NCBI RefSeq assembly: GCF_009674685.1
Contig: NZ_WKJI01000003.1
Span: 124,001-188,000 of the forward strand
From: Pedobacter puniceum
Lineage (GTDB): Bacteria; Bacteroidota; Bacteroidia; Sphingobacteriales; Sphingobacteriaceae
Reading direction: 5' to 3'
Length of the DNA: 64,000 nt
Each line of letters begins with the position of its first letter. Within the stretch, counting starts at the first letter, position 1. Shown in pieces: positions 24,179 to 32,622 of the stretch. Both the position numbers and the translations under genes were made by a program. The notes beneath the pieces are model-generated. The model did not search any database. It was not told where the DNA came from and worked only from the letters and a program-made list of their open reading frames with translations.

Positions 24179-25975
24179 ATGAAAAGAATTGCTTTAATAG
24201 CTTTAGTATTAGCCACTATACAGGCAGTTGCACAAGAGAAAAGTGCTGTTCCATATTGGAATAGTAAAACACAGCTTATTCCGTGGCGTTTTGAACCTCA
24301 AATTACCAATATTACTTATGAAGATTTAGATAAAGACGGTGACCCGGATGTTTTAAAAGCGATGTTAAACGGTAAAATTCCTGTTATTTGGATTGATGAT
24401 AATGACAATATGAAGGTAGGGGATAAAGAAGGAGATACTGTAGACGACTGCTTATTAATAGATAAAAATATAGACGGTATTTTTGCCGGCCCTCTAGATT
24501 TTAGTATAGATTGGACAGATGAAAATAACGATGGCAAAGCCGATATACAATTGATTGTAAACAACGGAAGTGCTAAAAAGCGTAATTTTTTTGATTGGCA
24601 GGCCGATTTTATGTACATCATGGACGATGACAAAGACCAAATTATGCACTATGTAGATTGGAACAAAATTGCCATGGAAGCTTGGGAGCACATAGGTCAT
24701 GCAAACTTTTTCTACGATTACCACGGCAATTCTACCTTCTTAAAAATGCATGGTTCAAGCTTTAGGATAGATGATTTACGTTATAACTGGGAAAATCCTT
24801 TCATTTTTTATGATTTTGATAAAGATGGTTTGTCTGAAATGGCTATCCGCTTGTTAGATATACCCGTTTTTAGAGATTCATCAGAAGCAAAAAATATTGC
24901 CAATGGTTTTGATAAGCTAGATAAAGAAATTGATGCTAAATACAGCAGAATGATAACTTATGCTGCCCCAACCTGGGATTTAGACAATGACAATGCACCG
25001 GGTAACGAGTTTGATTTTGATATGAGCTTATTGCTTAAAGGCAAAGGATTTAGTTATACAGACCAAGCCCATACTTTTAAAAAGTTAAAAGGTATACCAG
25101 AAGCTAATAAGTATTTCTTTGATAAACGTTGGAGAGAGATAGATACTTTATTTTATCCGGATAGATATGTAGCCTATGACATGATTTTCAAAAAAGGCGA
25201 TTGGCAGGAAGCTCGATTGGTTTTTGATGAAGATGATGATTGCAACCGTTGGGAGCGAGTGGAGTTTTATGACCCTCTAGATTTGTTTAAAACTGGTGGT
25301 GGTAAAGGCGGTTTGGATAATAACCTGCAAGCAGACGTTATTGGCGATAGAGGCGAGTTTGATATGGATAACTCTGGTAAAGGAAACCTTTATATAGCGG
25401 CTTTTGATGGAAGAATTCACCTTCATGGTGCCGAATGGGGCGCTTGGAGGATAGACCAAAACGCTTTCTCATTCCAAGGTTTTGGTGGTATTTATGATAG
25501 ATGGAGACCCGGAAGAATGCAAAAAAATATAGATGTATTTGCAACTGTAAAATATACTGATGCTGATAATAACGGCTTCATAGATGTAATTGAATATGAT
25601 TTAGATGGAGACCAAAAGTTTGAAGATAAAGTTTCTTTAAAAGCGTTAGGTATTGATGATAAACAAGCGGTTATTAATTCGGCAGAACTAAACCATAAAG
25701 GGTTACAAAAATTATTTAATCAAGTTGCTAATAACATTTGGAACAAGGCTTTAGCAGCTTTAGAAGTAGCAAAAAAACATAATCTTAATACAGATTGGTA
25801 TGCTTTTTACAAAAAACCAAACTCTGTTAACGAGAAATATCAATACGGTTATTGGTTAGGTTTTTATATCTATCAGGATTTAAGACACGCAGCAAAAGCA
25901 GCTAACAATACAACTTTGGTAAGCCAATTAGATAAAGCTTATTATAGTGGTAATTGGGCATTATTAAATAAATAA
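24179..25975 (+). CDS. Secreted protein with many DxDxDG calcium-type motifs
   Basis: The 598-residue protein has a signal peptide (about 1-18). I do not recognise a catalytic family. It has at least ten acidic loops of the EF-hand/dockerin or VCBS type, for example DLDKDGDPD, DDNDNMKVGD, DENNDGKAD, DFDKDGLSE, DADNNGFID and DLDGDQKFED. It also has a tryptophan-rich middle and a helical C-terminus. It lies between two PL8 genes, 21 bases from one and 8 from the next, so it very likely works with them. It may be a new lyase or glycan-binding family needing Ca2+. I make no stronger claim. Confidence 0.75.
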   Translation: MKRIALIALVLATIQAVAQEKSAVPYWNSKTQLIPWRFEPQITNITYEDLDKDGDPDVLKAMLNGKIPVIWIDDNDNMKVGDKEGDTVDDCLLIDKNIDGIFAGPLDFSIDWTDENNDGKADIQLIVNNGSAKKRNFFDWQADFMYIMDDDKDQIMHYVDWNKIAMEAWEHIGHANFFYDYHGNSTFLKMHGSSFRIDDLRYNWENPFIFYDFDKDGLSEMAIRLLDIPVFRDSSEAKNIANGFDKLDKEIDAKYSRMITYAAPTWDLDNDNAPGNEFDFDMSLLLKGKGFSYTDQAHTFKKLKGIPEANKYFFDKRWREIDTLFYPDRYVAYDMIFKKGDWQEARLVFDEDDDCNRWERVEFYDPLDLFKTGGGKGGLDNNLQADVIGDRGEFDMDNSGKGNLYIAAFDGRIHLHGAEWGAWRIDQNAFSFQGFGGIYDRWRPGRMQKNIDVFATVKYTDADNNGFIDVIEYDLDGDQKFEDKVSLKALGIDDKQAVINSAELNHKGLQKLFNQVANNIWNKALAALEVAKKHNLNTDWYAFYKKPNSVNEKYQYGYWLGFYIYQDLRHAAKAANNTTLVSQLDKAYYSGNWALLNK

Positions 25976-25983
25976 ATAAAAGT

Positions 25984-28119
25984 ATGGTAAAGACTTGTAA
26001 ATATTTACTTATTACTATTTTAAGTTTAAGCTTGTTTCATGTAAATGCCCAACAAGACCTTTTTAAGAAACTAGAAGATAATATCAAAGCTTATTATACA
26101 AATGCTCATCAGGCTCCTTATGCTATAGACCATATTGTAAAAGGCAGCAAGCCTTATGATATGGAGCAAAATGTTAAAGAGCAGGCTTTAATCAATAACT
26201 ATAAGAAAACCTTTAATGCTAATGGTAGCTGGGCAGATATTGATTATCAAGACAGTAGAAAGGCAGCTTGGGCACCAAGAGAACATGCAGACAGGGTTTT
26301 AGCGTTAAGTATTATTTACAGTAATCCTAAATCTGCCTTTTACCAGAACAAAGAACTTAAGGAAACCTTGCATCAAGCTTTAGCTTTTTGGTTTAATGCT
26401 AAATTGGTTTCTTCAAATTGGTGGTATAACGAAATTGGGATACCTAAAACTTTAGGTGTAGCTTTTATATTCTTAAAACATGAGCTTTCTGCCCTAGAAA
26501 TGCAACAAGCAGTAGCCATACTTAATAACTCTTCTTTTAAACAAACGGGGCAAAATAAAGTATGGCAAGCTGGAAATATCTTATACAAAGCCATTTTGAT
26601 AGAAGATGAAGCTTTAGCTAAAAGAGCAAGAGATACTATTTTTTCTGAGTTGAGGATGACTACCGAAGAGGGTATCCAGCCAGATTACAGCTTTCATCAG
26701 CATGGACCGCAATTGCAGTTTGGTAACTACGGGCAAGGCTTTGTAACTACCATGAGTTTCTGGGCAAGAATTTGTTCATCTACCAAATTACAGTTAGATG
26801 ATGAAAAACTAGCTATCCTTAGAAATTTAGTTATACAAGGTTTTAATTGGGTAAGCTGGAGAGGTTATTTTGATATCAACTCTTTAGGAAGACAATTTGC
26901 TAAGAAAGTTTTAACATCAAAATCAAATTCTCTTACCGGAGGTGTTTTAGATATGATAGATATAGACCCGGCAAATGCATCGCTATATAAAGAGTTTATC
27001 ATCAATAATTATAAAGCTCATCAACCATCATCTTTAACTGGAAATAGGCATTTTTGGCGTTCGGATATGACTATCCATCGTCAGCAAAATTGGATGTCTT
27101 CTGTAAAAATGTCTTCAGAAAGAGTGCAAGCTACCGAGGCTTTAAACGGAGAAAATTTAAAAGGTTATCATATAGGAGATGGTACTAACTTTATCTATGT
27201 TAAAGGAGACGAGTATGATGATATCTTCCCAATTTGGAATTGGAAAAAACTTCCGGGTGTTACCAATTATCAAAATACAAAACCATTACCAGTTCTTACT
27301 ATCTCTGGTTTTAGAAACCAAGGCGATTTTACCGGAGCAGTTAGTAATGGCAAAACAGGTTTAACAGCCTTCATGTTAAACCGAGATTCTTTAACCGGTA
27401 ATAAAGCATGGTTTCATCTGGAAGATAAAATTGTTTGTTTAGGAGCAGCCATAAAACCTTTAAAAAATGATTCTGTTTTTACTACAGTTAATCAAGTTTA
27501 TACGAAAGGGCCCATAGTATATCAAGATCTTAAAAAAGATAGTTTATGGTTAGGGAAGCGCTTTTCTTCATCGTCTATAAAATGGGTTTATCACAACCAG
27601 ATAGGTTATATCCCGTTAAACGGAACTTCTTTAACGCTAACTAATCAAAATCAAAAAGGTAGTTGGGGAGATATTGCTGTAACTTTTAGTAATGATAAAG
27701 CACAACAAGCACCTGTTTTTACGCTAGAGATAGCGCATGGTAAGCAGTTTAAGCAAACAAATTATGCTTATTTAGTTGTACCAAATACTACTTTAAGTAA
27801 AATAGAAAATTACAAAGTAAGTTTTGAAATTGTAGCTAATGACGAAGGAGCACAAGTTTTATTTCAGAAGGATAAACAACAAGCTTATTTTGCTATTTAT
27901 GAACCTCAGACTTTCAATATCAAAGGTTTTGCAGAAATTTCTTTTAAAAGCCCTGGTCTTTACATGCTAAGCAAAAAGGGTAAACAGTGGATTTTAAATT
28001 CAGCAGACCCCACACAAAAGCAAGGGAAACTTCTTTTAAAGGTTAATCAAAAAGAAATAAGTGTAAAAATGCTCGATGATGGCTTTAAAGGCAAAACTGT
28101 GGAGACAATATTCAATTAA
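25984..28119 (+). CDS. Polysaccharide lyase family 8, copy 2
   Basis: The 711-residue secreted paralogue of the lyase at 21971 has a signal peptide ending NAQQ. Catalytic residues are N191, H240 and Y249, again with the spacing of nine between His and Tyr, and the cleft motif is NWWYNEIG. The two copies can be aligned throughout but differ enough to have distinct specificity. It begins eight bases after the Ca-motif gene. An inverted repeat and the rhamnose regulator follow. Which uronate-containing chain it cuts is not known. Confidence 0.93.
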   Translation: MVKTCKYLLITILSLSLFHVNAQQDLFKKLEDNIKAYYTNAHQAPYAIDHIVKGSKPYDMEQNVKEQALINNYKKTFNANGSWADIDYQDSRKAAWAPREHADRVLALSIIYSNPKSAFYQNKELKETLHQALAFWFNAKLVSSNWWYNEIGIPKTLGVAFIFLKHELSALEMQQAVAILNNSSFKQTGQNKVWQAGNILYKAILIEDEALAKRARDTIFSELRMTTEEGIQPDYSFHQHGPQLQFGNYGQGFVTTMSFWARICSSTKLQLDDEKLAILRNLVIQGFNWVSWRGYFDINSLGRQFAKKVLTSKSNSLTGGVLDMIDIDPANASLYKEFIINNYKAHQPSSLTGNRHFWRSDMTIHRQQNWMSSVKMSSERVQATEALNGENLKGYHIGDGTNFIYVKGDEYDDIFPIWNWKKLPGVTNYQNTKPLPVLTISGFRNQGDFTGAVSNGKTGLTAFMLNRDSLTGNKAWFHLEDKIVCLGAAIKPLKNDSVFTTVNQVYTKGPIVYQDLKKDSLWLGKRFSSSSIKWVYHNQIGYIPLNGTSLTLTNQNQKGSWGDIAVTFSNDKAQQAPVFTLEIAHGKQFKQTNYAYLVVPNTTLSKIENYKVSFEIVANDEGAQVLFQKDKQQAYFAIYEPQTFNIKGFAEISFKSPGLYMLSKKGKQWILNSADPTQKQGKLLLKVNQKEISVKMLDDGFKGKTVETIFN

Positions 28120-28128
28120 AAGCAGATG

Positions 28129-28164
28129 TTGGTAGGACATTTTACTTTGTTCTACCTACATTTG
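28129..28164 (+). promoter_or_regulatory. Inverted repeat and TAnnTTTG box before the rhamnose regulator
   Basis: GGTAGGACA (28131-28139) and TGTTCTACC (28148-28156) form an inverted repeat with one mismatch, directly before TACATTTG (28157-28164), a match to the Bacteroidota -7 element. The half site TTGGTAGG (28129-28136) recurs in reverse as CCTACCAA at 29282-29289, upstream of rhaT. This suggests an autoregulated operator. No well-placed -33 box was found. Confidence 0.4.
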
Positions 28165-28197
28165 TATAAACCTTTGTTTTCTTTGCGTTTCTGATTT

Positions 28198-29229
28198 ATG
28201 CGGACAGATAATTTTTTTAAGCTTATACAAATAGATGAATATTCTGCAACACCAAAATATATGCAGCTATGTGATTCTATTATAGCTGCAATAGAAAATG
28301 CTAAGCTTAAAAAGGATGATCCATTGCCATCTATAAACGAATTAAGTTTTGCTTTAGATATTTCTAGAGATACGGCAGAAAAAGGCTATAAATATCTTAA
28401 GAAAAGGAATATTCTGGTTTCTGTACCGGGTAAAGGCTATTATATCGGGAATACAGATTTTAAAAAGAAAATTAGGGTTTTCTTACTTTTCAATAAGCTA
28501 TCGGCACATAAAAAAATTATTTACGATGCTTTTGTTGCCGCCTTAGGAGAAGACGCCGCTATAGACTTTTACATCTATAATAATGAATACGCTATCTTTA
28601 AAAAGCTTATCCAAAGCAAGCGTAATGATTATTCGCATTATGTGATTATACCCCATTTTATGGAGGGGGGCGAAGATGCTTATCAAATTATCAATACCAT
28701 ACCGGCAGATAAACTCATTTTATTAGATAAAAAAATTGATGGTATAGCAGGTAATTTCTCTGCCGTTTATGAAAACTTTAGGCAGGATATCTACCAAGCA
28801 CTTAATCAAGCTAAAGAAGAGCTTTCTAAATATCACACCTTAAAATTAATCTTTCCAGATAAAAGTTATTATCCTACAGAAATTATCGATGGCTTTAAGC
28901 TGTTCTGTCAGCAGTATGCTTTTACCCATCGTATCGTACACGATATAGAAACAGAGCCGATAGGAAAAGGAGAAGTTTATATTAATTTGATGGAGGATGA
29001 CCTTGTAACCTTGATAGAGAAAATTGTTTCTTTAGATTTTAAGCTGGGTAAAGAAGTAGGTATCATCTCTTATAATGAAACACCTCTGAAAAAATTATTG
29101 CTTAACGGAATCACTACCATTTCTACAGATTTTAAATTGATGGGAACAATGGCCGCAGAAATGATAAAAAATCAAATCTCGGCTCACCGCGAGGTTCCAT
29201 TTTACCTTACTTTAAGAGCGTCTTTATAA
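28198..29229 (+). CDS. GntR-type transcriptional regulator with LacI-like effector domain
   Basis: The protein has 343 residues. An N-terminal winged helix (about 10-85; LKKDDPLPSINELS, ISRDTAEKGYKYL) is joined to a periplasmic-binding-like domain (about 90-343). This architecture is used by sugar-responsive regulators. Standing first in the rhamnose gene row, it is the likely L-rhamnose (or rhamnulose) sensor. The binding residues are not obvious from sequence. The start ATG 28198 leaves a 78-base leader with a candidate operator. Confidence 0.88.
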   Translation: MRTDNFFKLIQIDEYSATPKYMQLCDSIIAAIENAKLKKDDPLPSINELSFALDISRDTAEKGYKYLKKRNILVSVPGKGYYIGNTDFKKKIRVFLLFNKLSAHKKIIYDAFVAALGEDAAIDFYIYNNEYAIFKKLIQSKRNDYSHYVIIPHFMEGGEDAYQIINTIPADKLILLDKKIDGIAGNFSAVYENFRQDIYQALNQAKEELSKYHTLKLIFPDKSYYPTEIIDGFKLFCQQYAFTHRIVHDIETEPIGKGEVYINLMEDDLVTLIEKIVSLDFKLGKEVGIISYNETPLKKLLLNGITTISTDFKLMGTMAAEMIKNQISAHREVPFYLTLRASL

Positions 29230-29311
29230 AAGATACATGATGGTACATGACAGTTTAACGTAGTTAGGTGCATATTTTAGCCCTACCAATAATAAGTTAA
29301 ACGAATTATAC

Positions 29312-30388
29312 ATGCAAGCATTATTAGGCGTCATTTTTCACTTTATTGGAGGCTTTGCTTCCGGTAGTTTTTACATTCCTTACAAAAAAGTTAAAGGTTG
29401 GTCTTGGGAAAGTTATTGGATAGTAGGGGGGATATTTTCTTGGCTTATTGTACCTCCATTAGCTGCTTATTTAACCATACCAGATTTTACCGGTATTATC
29501 GCCGCTACTGATGGTGGTATTTTAGGTTTAACTTATTTTTTCGGGGTTTTATGGGGAATAGGTGGTTTAACTTATGGTTTAGGAGTTAGGTATTTAGGCG
29601 TTTCTTTAGGCAGTTCTATCATTTTAGGTTTGTGTTCTATTTTTGGAGCTTTAATCCCTTCTTTTTATTATGATTTATACCCTAGTCCGGGTAAAGATTC
29701 TTTTACAGATTTGATTAACAACACCTGGGGACAGATGGTACTATTAGGCATTCTGGTATGTATCTTCGGAATTATCATCTGCGGAAAAGCAGGTATGATG
29801 AAAGAGAAAGATTTAAATGCTGCAGAAAAGGACGCTGCTAACAATGAATTTAAAATAGGTTTAGGACTTTTTGTAGCTATAGTTTCTGGTGTTTTAAGTG
29901 CATGTTTTGCTTTCGGTATTGATGCAGGTAAAGACATGGCTTCTACAGCAAATGAAGTGTGGAAAGCTAATAACCCTAACCAAGGCGAATTTTTATTTCA
30001 AAATAATGTTACCTATGTAGTAATTTTATTAGGTGGTTTAACTACCAATTTTATTTGGTGTATGTTGTTAAATTTCCGCAATAAAACTTTCGGAGATTAT
30101 ACCAATGCTGCTACGCCTCTCTTAAAAAACTACATTTTCTCTGCATTAGCAGGCACCACTTGGTTTCTACAATTTTTCTTTTACGGCATGGGTGAAAGTA
30201 AATTAGGGAATGGTCCAAGTTCGTGGATATTACACATGGCATTTATCATTCTTATAGCCAACCTTTGGGGTTTAATCCTTAAAGAATGGAAAGGTGTAAA
30301 AAGTAAAACCCTTACTACCGTTATAGTAGGTATACTATTTATTATCCTATCTATTTTAATTGTGGGCTACGGAAACTCAATCAAATAA
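29312..30388 (+). CDS. rhaT: L-rhamnose/proton symporter
   Basis: The 358-residue integral membrane protein has about ten helices and the RhaT family look: GGFASGSFYIPYKKVKGW near the N-terminus, LGSSIILGLC in the middle, and a C-terminal GNGPSSWILHM segment. It imports L-rhamnose across the inner membrane. It stands between the regulator and the aldolase/dehydrogenase, 24 bases before the latter. A reverse CCTACCAA half site lies 23 bases upstream of its start, consistent with control by the adjacent regulator. Confidence 0.93.
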   Translation: MQALLGVIFHFIGGFASGSFYIPYKKVKGWSWESYWIVGGIFSWLIVPPLAAYLTIPDFTGIIAATDGGILGLTYFFGVLWGIGGLTYGLGVRYLGVSLGSSIILGLCSIFGALIPSFYYDLYPSPGKDSFTDLINNTWGQMVLLGILVCIFGIIICGKAGMMKEKDLNAAEKDAANNEFKIGLGLFVAIVSGVLSACFAFGIDAGKDMASTANEVWKANNPNQGEFLFQNNVTYVVILLGGLTTNFIWCMLLNFRNKTFGDYTNAATPLLKNYIFSALAGTTWFLQFFFYGMGESKLGNGPSSWILHMAFIILIANLWGLILKEWKGVKSKTLTTVIVGILFIILSILIVGYGNSIK

Positions 30389-30412
30389 TAAAACAATAAA
30401 AACCAGCATATT

Positions 30413-32533
30413 ATGTCTTTTGATACAAAGCAATTTAAACACGTAAGCTATTTATGGGATGAAGCCGAAGCAGCAAAGCTAGCAGGAGATGAAGTAGCGT
30501 TATTAATTTACCGTTCAAATTTATTAGGAGCAGATTTAAGGCTTACTAATTACGGTGGAGGAAATACATCTTGTAAAGCTATAGCAAAAGATCCGTTAAC
30601 AGGAGCAGATACCGAAATCATGTGGATTAAGGGTTCTGGTGGAGATATAGGTACACTAAAAAGAAGCGGCTTAGCAGCTTTATATGTAGACCGTTTACGT
30701 AATTTAAAAAATATATACCGTGGTGTGGCTTATGAGGATGAAATGGTTGAACTTTTTAACCATTGTATTTACGATTTAGCTTCTAAAGCACCATCTATTG
30801 ATACACCTTTGCATGGTTTTTTACCATTTAAACATATAGACCATTTACATCCTGATGCGGCTATTGCTATAGCAGCAGCAAAAGATGGTAAAAAAATCAC
30901 TCAAGAATTATTCAACGGAGAAATTGGTTGGGTAGAGTGGAAAAAACCAGGTTTTGAACTAGGCTTACAATTAAAGCAATGTTTAGATGAAAACCCTGGT
31001 ATTAAGGGTATTATGCTGGGCTCGCATGGTTTGTTTACTTGGGGGGATACAGCTTACGAAAGCTACATCAATACCTTAGAGGTGATAGAGAAATGTGCAG
31101 AATACCTAGAGCAAAATTATGGTAAAAAAGGACCTGTTTTTGGTGGACAAAAAATACAAAGCCTTCCAGAAGACCAACGTAAGAAACAAGCTGCTGCTTT
31201 AGCACCTATTTTACGTGGTTTTTGCTCAAGCGAAAGAAGTATGATTGGGCATTTTACTGATGATGCTAGAGTACTTGAGTTTATCAATTCTCATGATTTA
31301 GATAGGTTAGCACCACTAGGAACCAGCTGTCCAGACCACTTCCTAAGAACTAAAATTAGTCCTTTAGTATTAGACTTAAAGCCAGAGCAAGATTTATCAG
31401 ACGTAAAAGCTATAAAAGAGCAATTAGCGCCAGCATTTGAGGCTTACCGTAAAATGTATACCGATTATTACGAGACCTGCAAGCATGATAATAGCCCGGC
31501 TATAAGAGATGCTAATCCGGTAATTATATTATACCCAGGTGTAGGTTTATTCTCTTTCTCAAAAGATAAACAAACTACCCGTGTAGCGGCAGAATTTTAT
31601 ATTAATGCTATTAATGTAATGAAAGGTGCTGAAGCTATTTCAGAATATACCTCATTACCAAGACAAGAGGCTTTTGATATTGAGTACTGGTTGCTAGAAG
31701 AAGCTAAATTACAACGTATGCCTAAGCCAAAGGCTTTATCAGGGCGTATTGCTTTAATTACAGGTAGTGCCGGTGGTATAGGTAAAGCTATTGCAAAGAA
31801 ATTTGTAGAAGAAGGCGCTGTAGTTATTTTAAACGATATGAATGCAGAGCGTTTAGCTGGTGCTGGCGAAGAGTTTAAAAAGCTTTATGGTAAAGATTCT
31901 TATACAACAGCAGTTTTAGATGTTACCAATGATAGCCAAATACAAGAAGCTTTAGAAGTAGCTGCTTTGGCTTTTGGTGGGGTAGATTTAATTGTAAATA
32001 ATGCTGGTTTATCTATTTCAAAATCTATAGAAGACCATACCGATAAAGATTGGGATTTACTTTACGATGTATTGGTAAAAGGCCAATTTAAAATTACCCA
32101 AGCAGGTGTAGAAATTATGCGTAAGCAAAATATTGGTGGCGATATCATCAATATTGTGAGCAAAAACGCTTTAGTTTCTGGTCCAAATAACGCTGGTTAT
32201 GGTTCTGCAAAAGCAGCGCAATTACATTTAAGCAGATTAAATGCTGCAGAATTAGGTGCTGATAAAATCCGTGTAAACGTAGTTAACCCCGATGCTGTAA
32301 TCTCTGATAGTAATATCTGGGCTGGTGGCTGGGCAGAAGGCAGAGCAAAAGCCTATGGCGTTAAAGTAGAAGAATTACCTGCTTATTACGCAAAACGTAC
32401 TTTATTAAACGAGATTATTTTACCAGAAGATATTGCTAACGCTTGTTTCGCATTTGCTGGTGGTTTATTAAATAAATCAACCGGTAATGTGCTAAATGTT
32501 GATGGTGGTGTTGCCATGGCATTTGTAAGATAA
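30413..32533 (+). CDS. Rhamnulose-1-phosphate aldolase/lactaldehyde dehydrogenase fusion
   Basis: The 706-residue bifunctional enzyme has two parts. The N-terminal class II aldolase domain (about 1-430) carries the metal histidines in HLHPDAAI and GSHGLFTWG and cleaves L-rhamnulose-1-P to DHAP and L-lactaldehyde. The C-terminal SDR domain (about 440-706) has the Rossmann TGSAGGIGKA and a YGSAK active site and oxidises the lactaldehyde to lactate. The fusion is known in Bacteroidota, Firmicutes and Proteobacteria. The tight spacing after rhaT indicates an operon. A hairpin terminator follows. Confidence 0.93.
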   Translation: MSFDTKQFKHVSYLWDEAEAAKLAGDEVALLIYRSNLLGADLRLTNYGGGNTSCKAIAKDPLTGADTEIMWIKGSGGDIGTLKRSGLAALYVDRLRNLKNIYRGVAYEDEMVELFNHCIYDLASKAPSIDTPLHGFLPFKHIDHLHPDAAIAIAAAKDGKKITQELFNGEIGWVEWKKPGFELGLQLKQCLDENPGIKGIMLGSHGLFTWGDTAYESYINTLEVIEKCAEYLEQNYGKKGPVFGGQKIQSLPEDQRKKQAAALAPILRGFCSSERSMIGHFTDDARVLEFINSHDLDRLAPLGTSCPDHFLRTKISPLVLDLKPEQDLSDVKAIKEQLAPAFEAYRKMYTDYYETCKHDNSPAIRDANPVIILYPGVGLFSFSKDKQTTRVAAEFYINAINVMKGAEAISEYTSLPRQEAFDIEYWLLEEAKLQRMPKPKALSGRIALITGSAGGIGKAIAKKFVEEGAVVILNDMNAERLAGAGEEFKKLYGKDSYTTAVLDVTNDSQIQEALEVAALAFGGVDLIVNNAGLSISKSIEDHTDKDWDLLYDVLVKGQFKITQAGVEIMRKQNIGGDIINIVSKNALVSGPNNAGYGSAKAAQLHLSRLNAAELGADKIRVNVVNPDAVISDSNIWAGGWAEGRAKAYGVKVEELPAYYAKRTLLNEIILPEDIANACFAFAGGLLNKSTGNVLNVDGGVAMAFVR

Positions 32534-32549
32534 AAAGCAGCAATTAAAT

Positions 32550-32594
32550 ACCGATTAAGAACAATTGCTACGGTTTCTTAATCGGTTATTTTTT
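32550..32594 (+). terminator. Hairpin with T-rich tail within the rhamnose row
   Basis: ACCGATTAAGAA (32550-32561) and TTCTTAATCGGT (32575-32586) form a perfect 12-bp stem with a 13-base loop, followed by TATTTTTTATT. It may partly end transcription before the isomerase, giving unequal expression of the row. Confidence 0.65.
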
Positions 32595-32622
32595 ATTACA
32601 TTAATAAAAACCAATTACAAGC

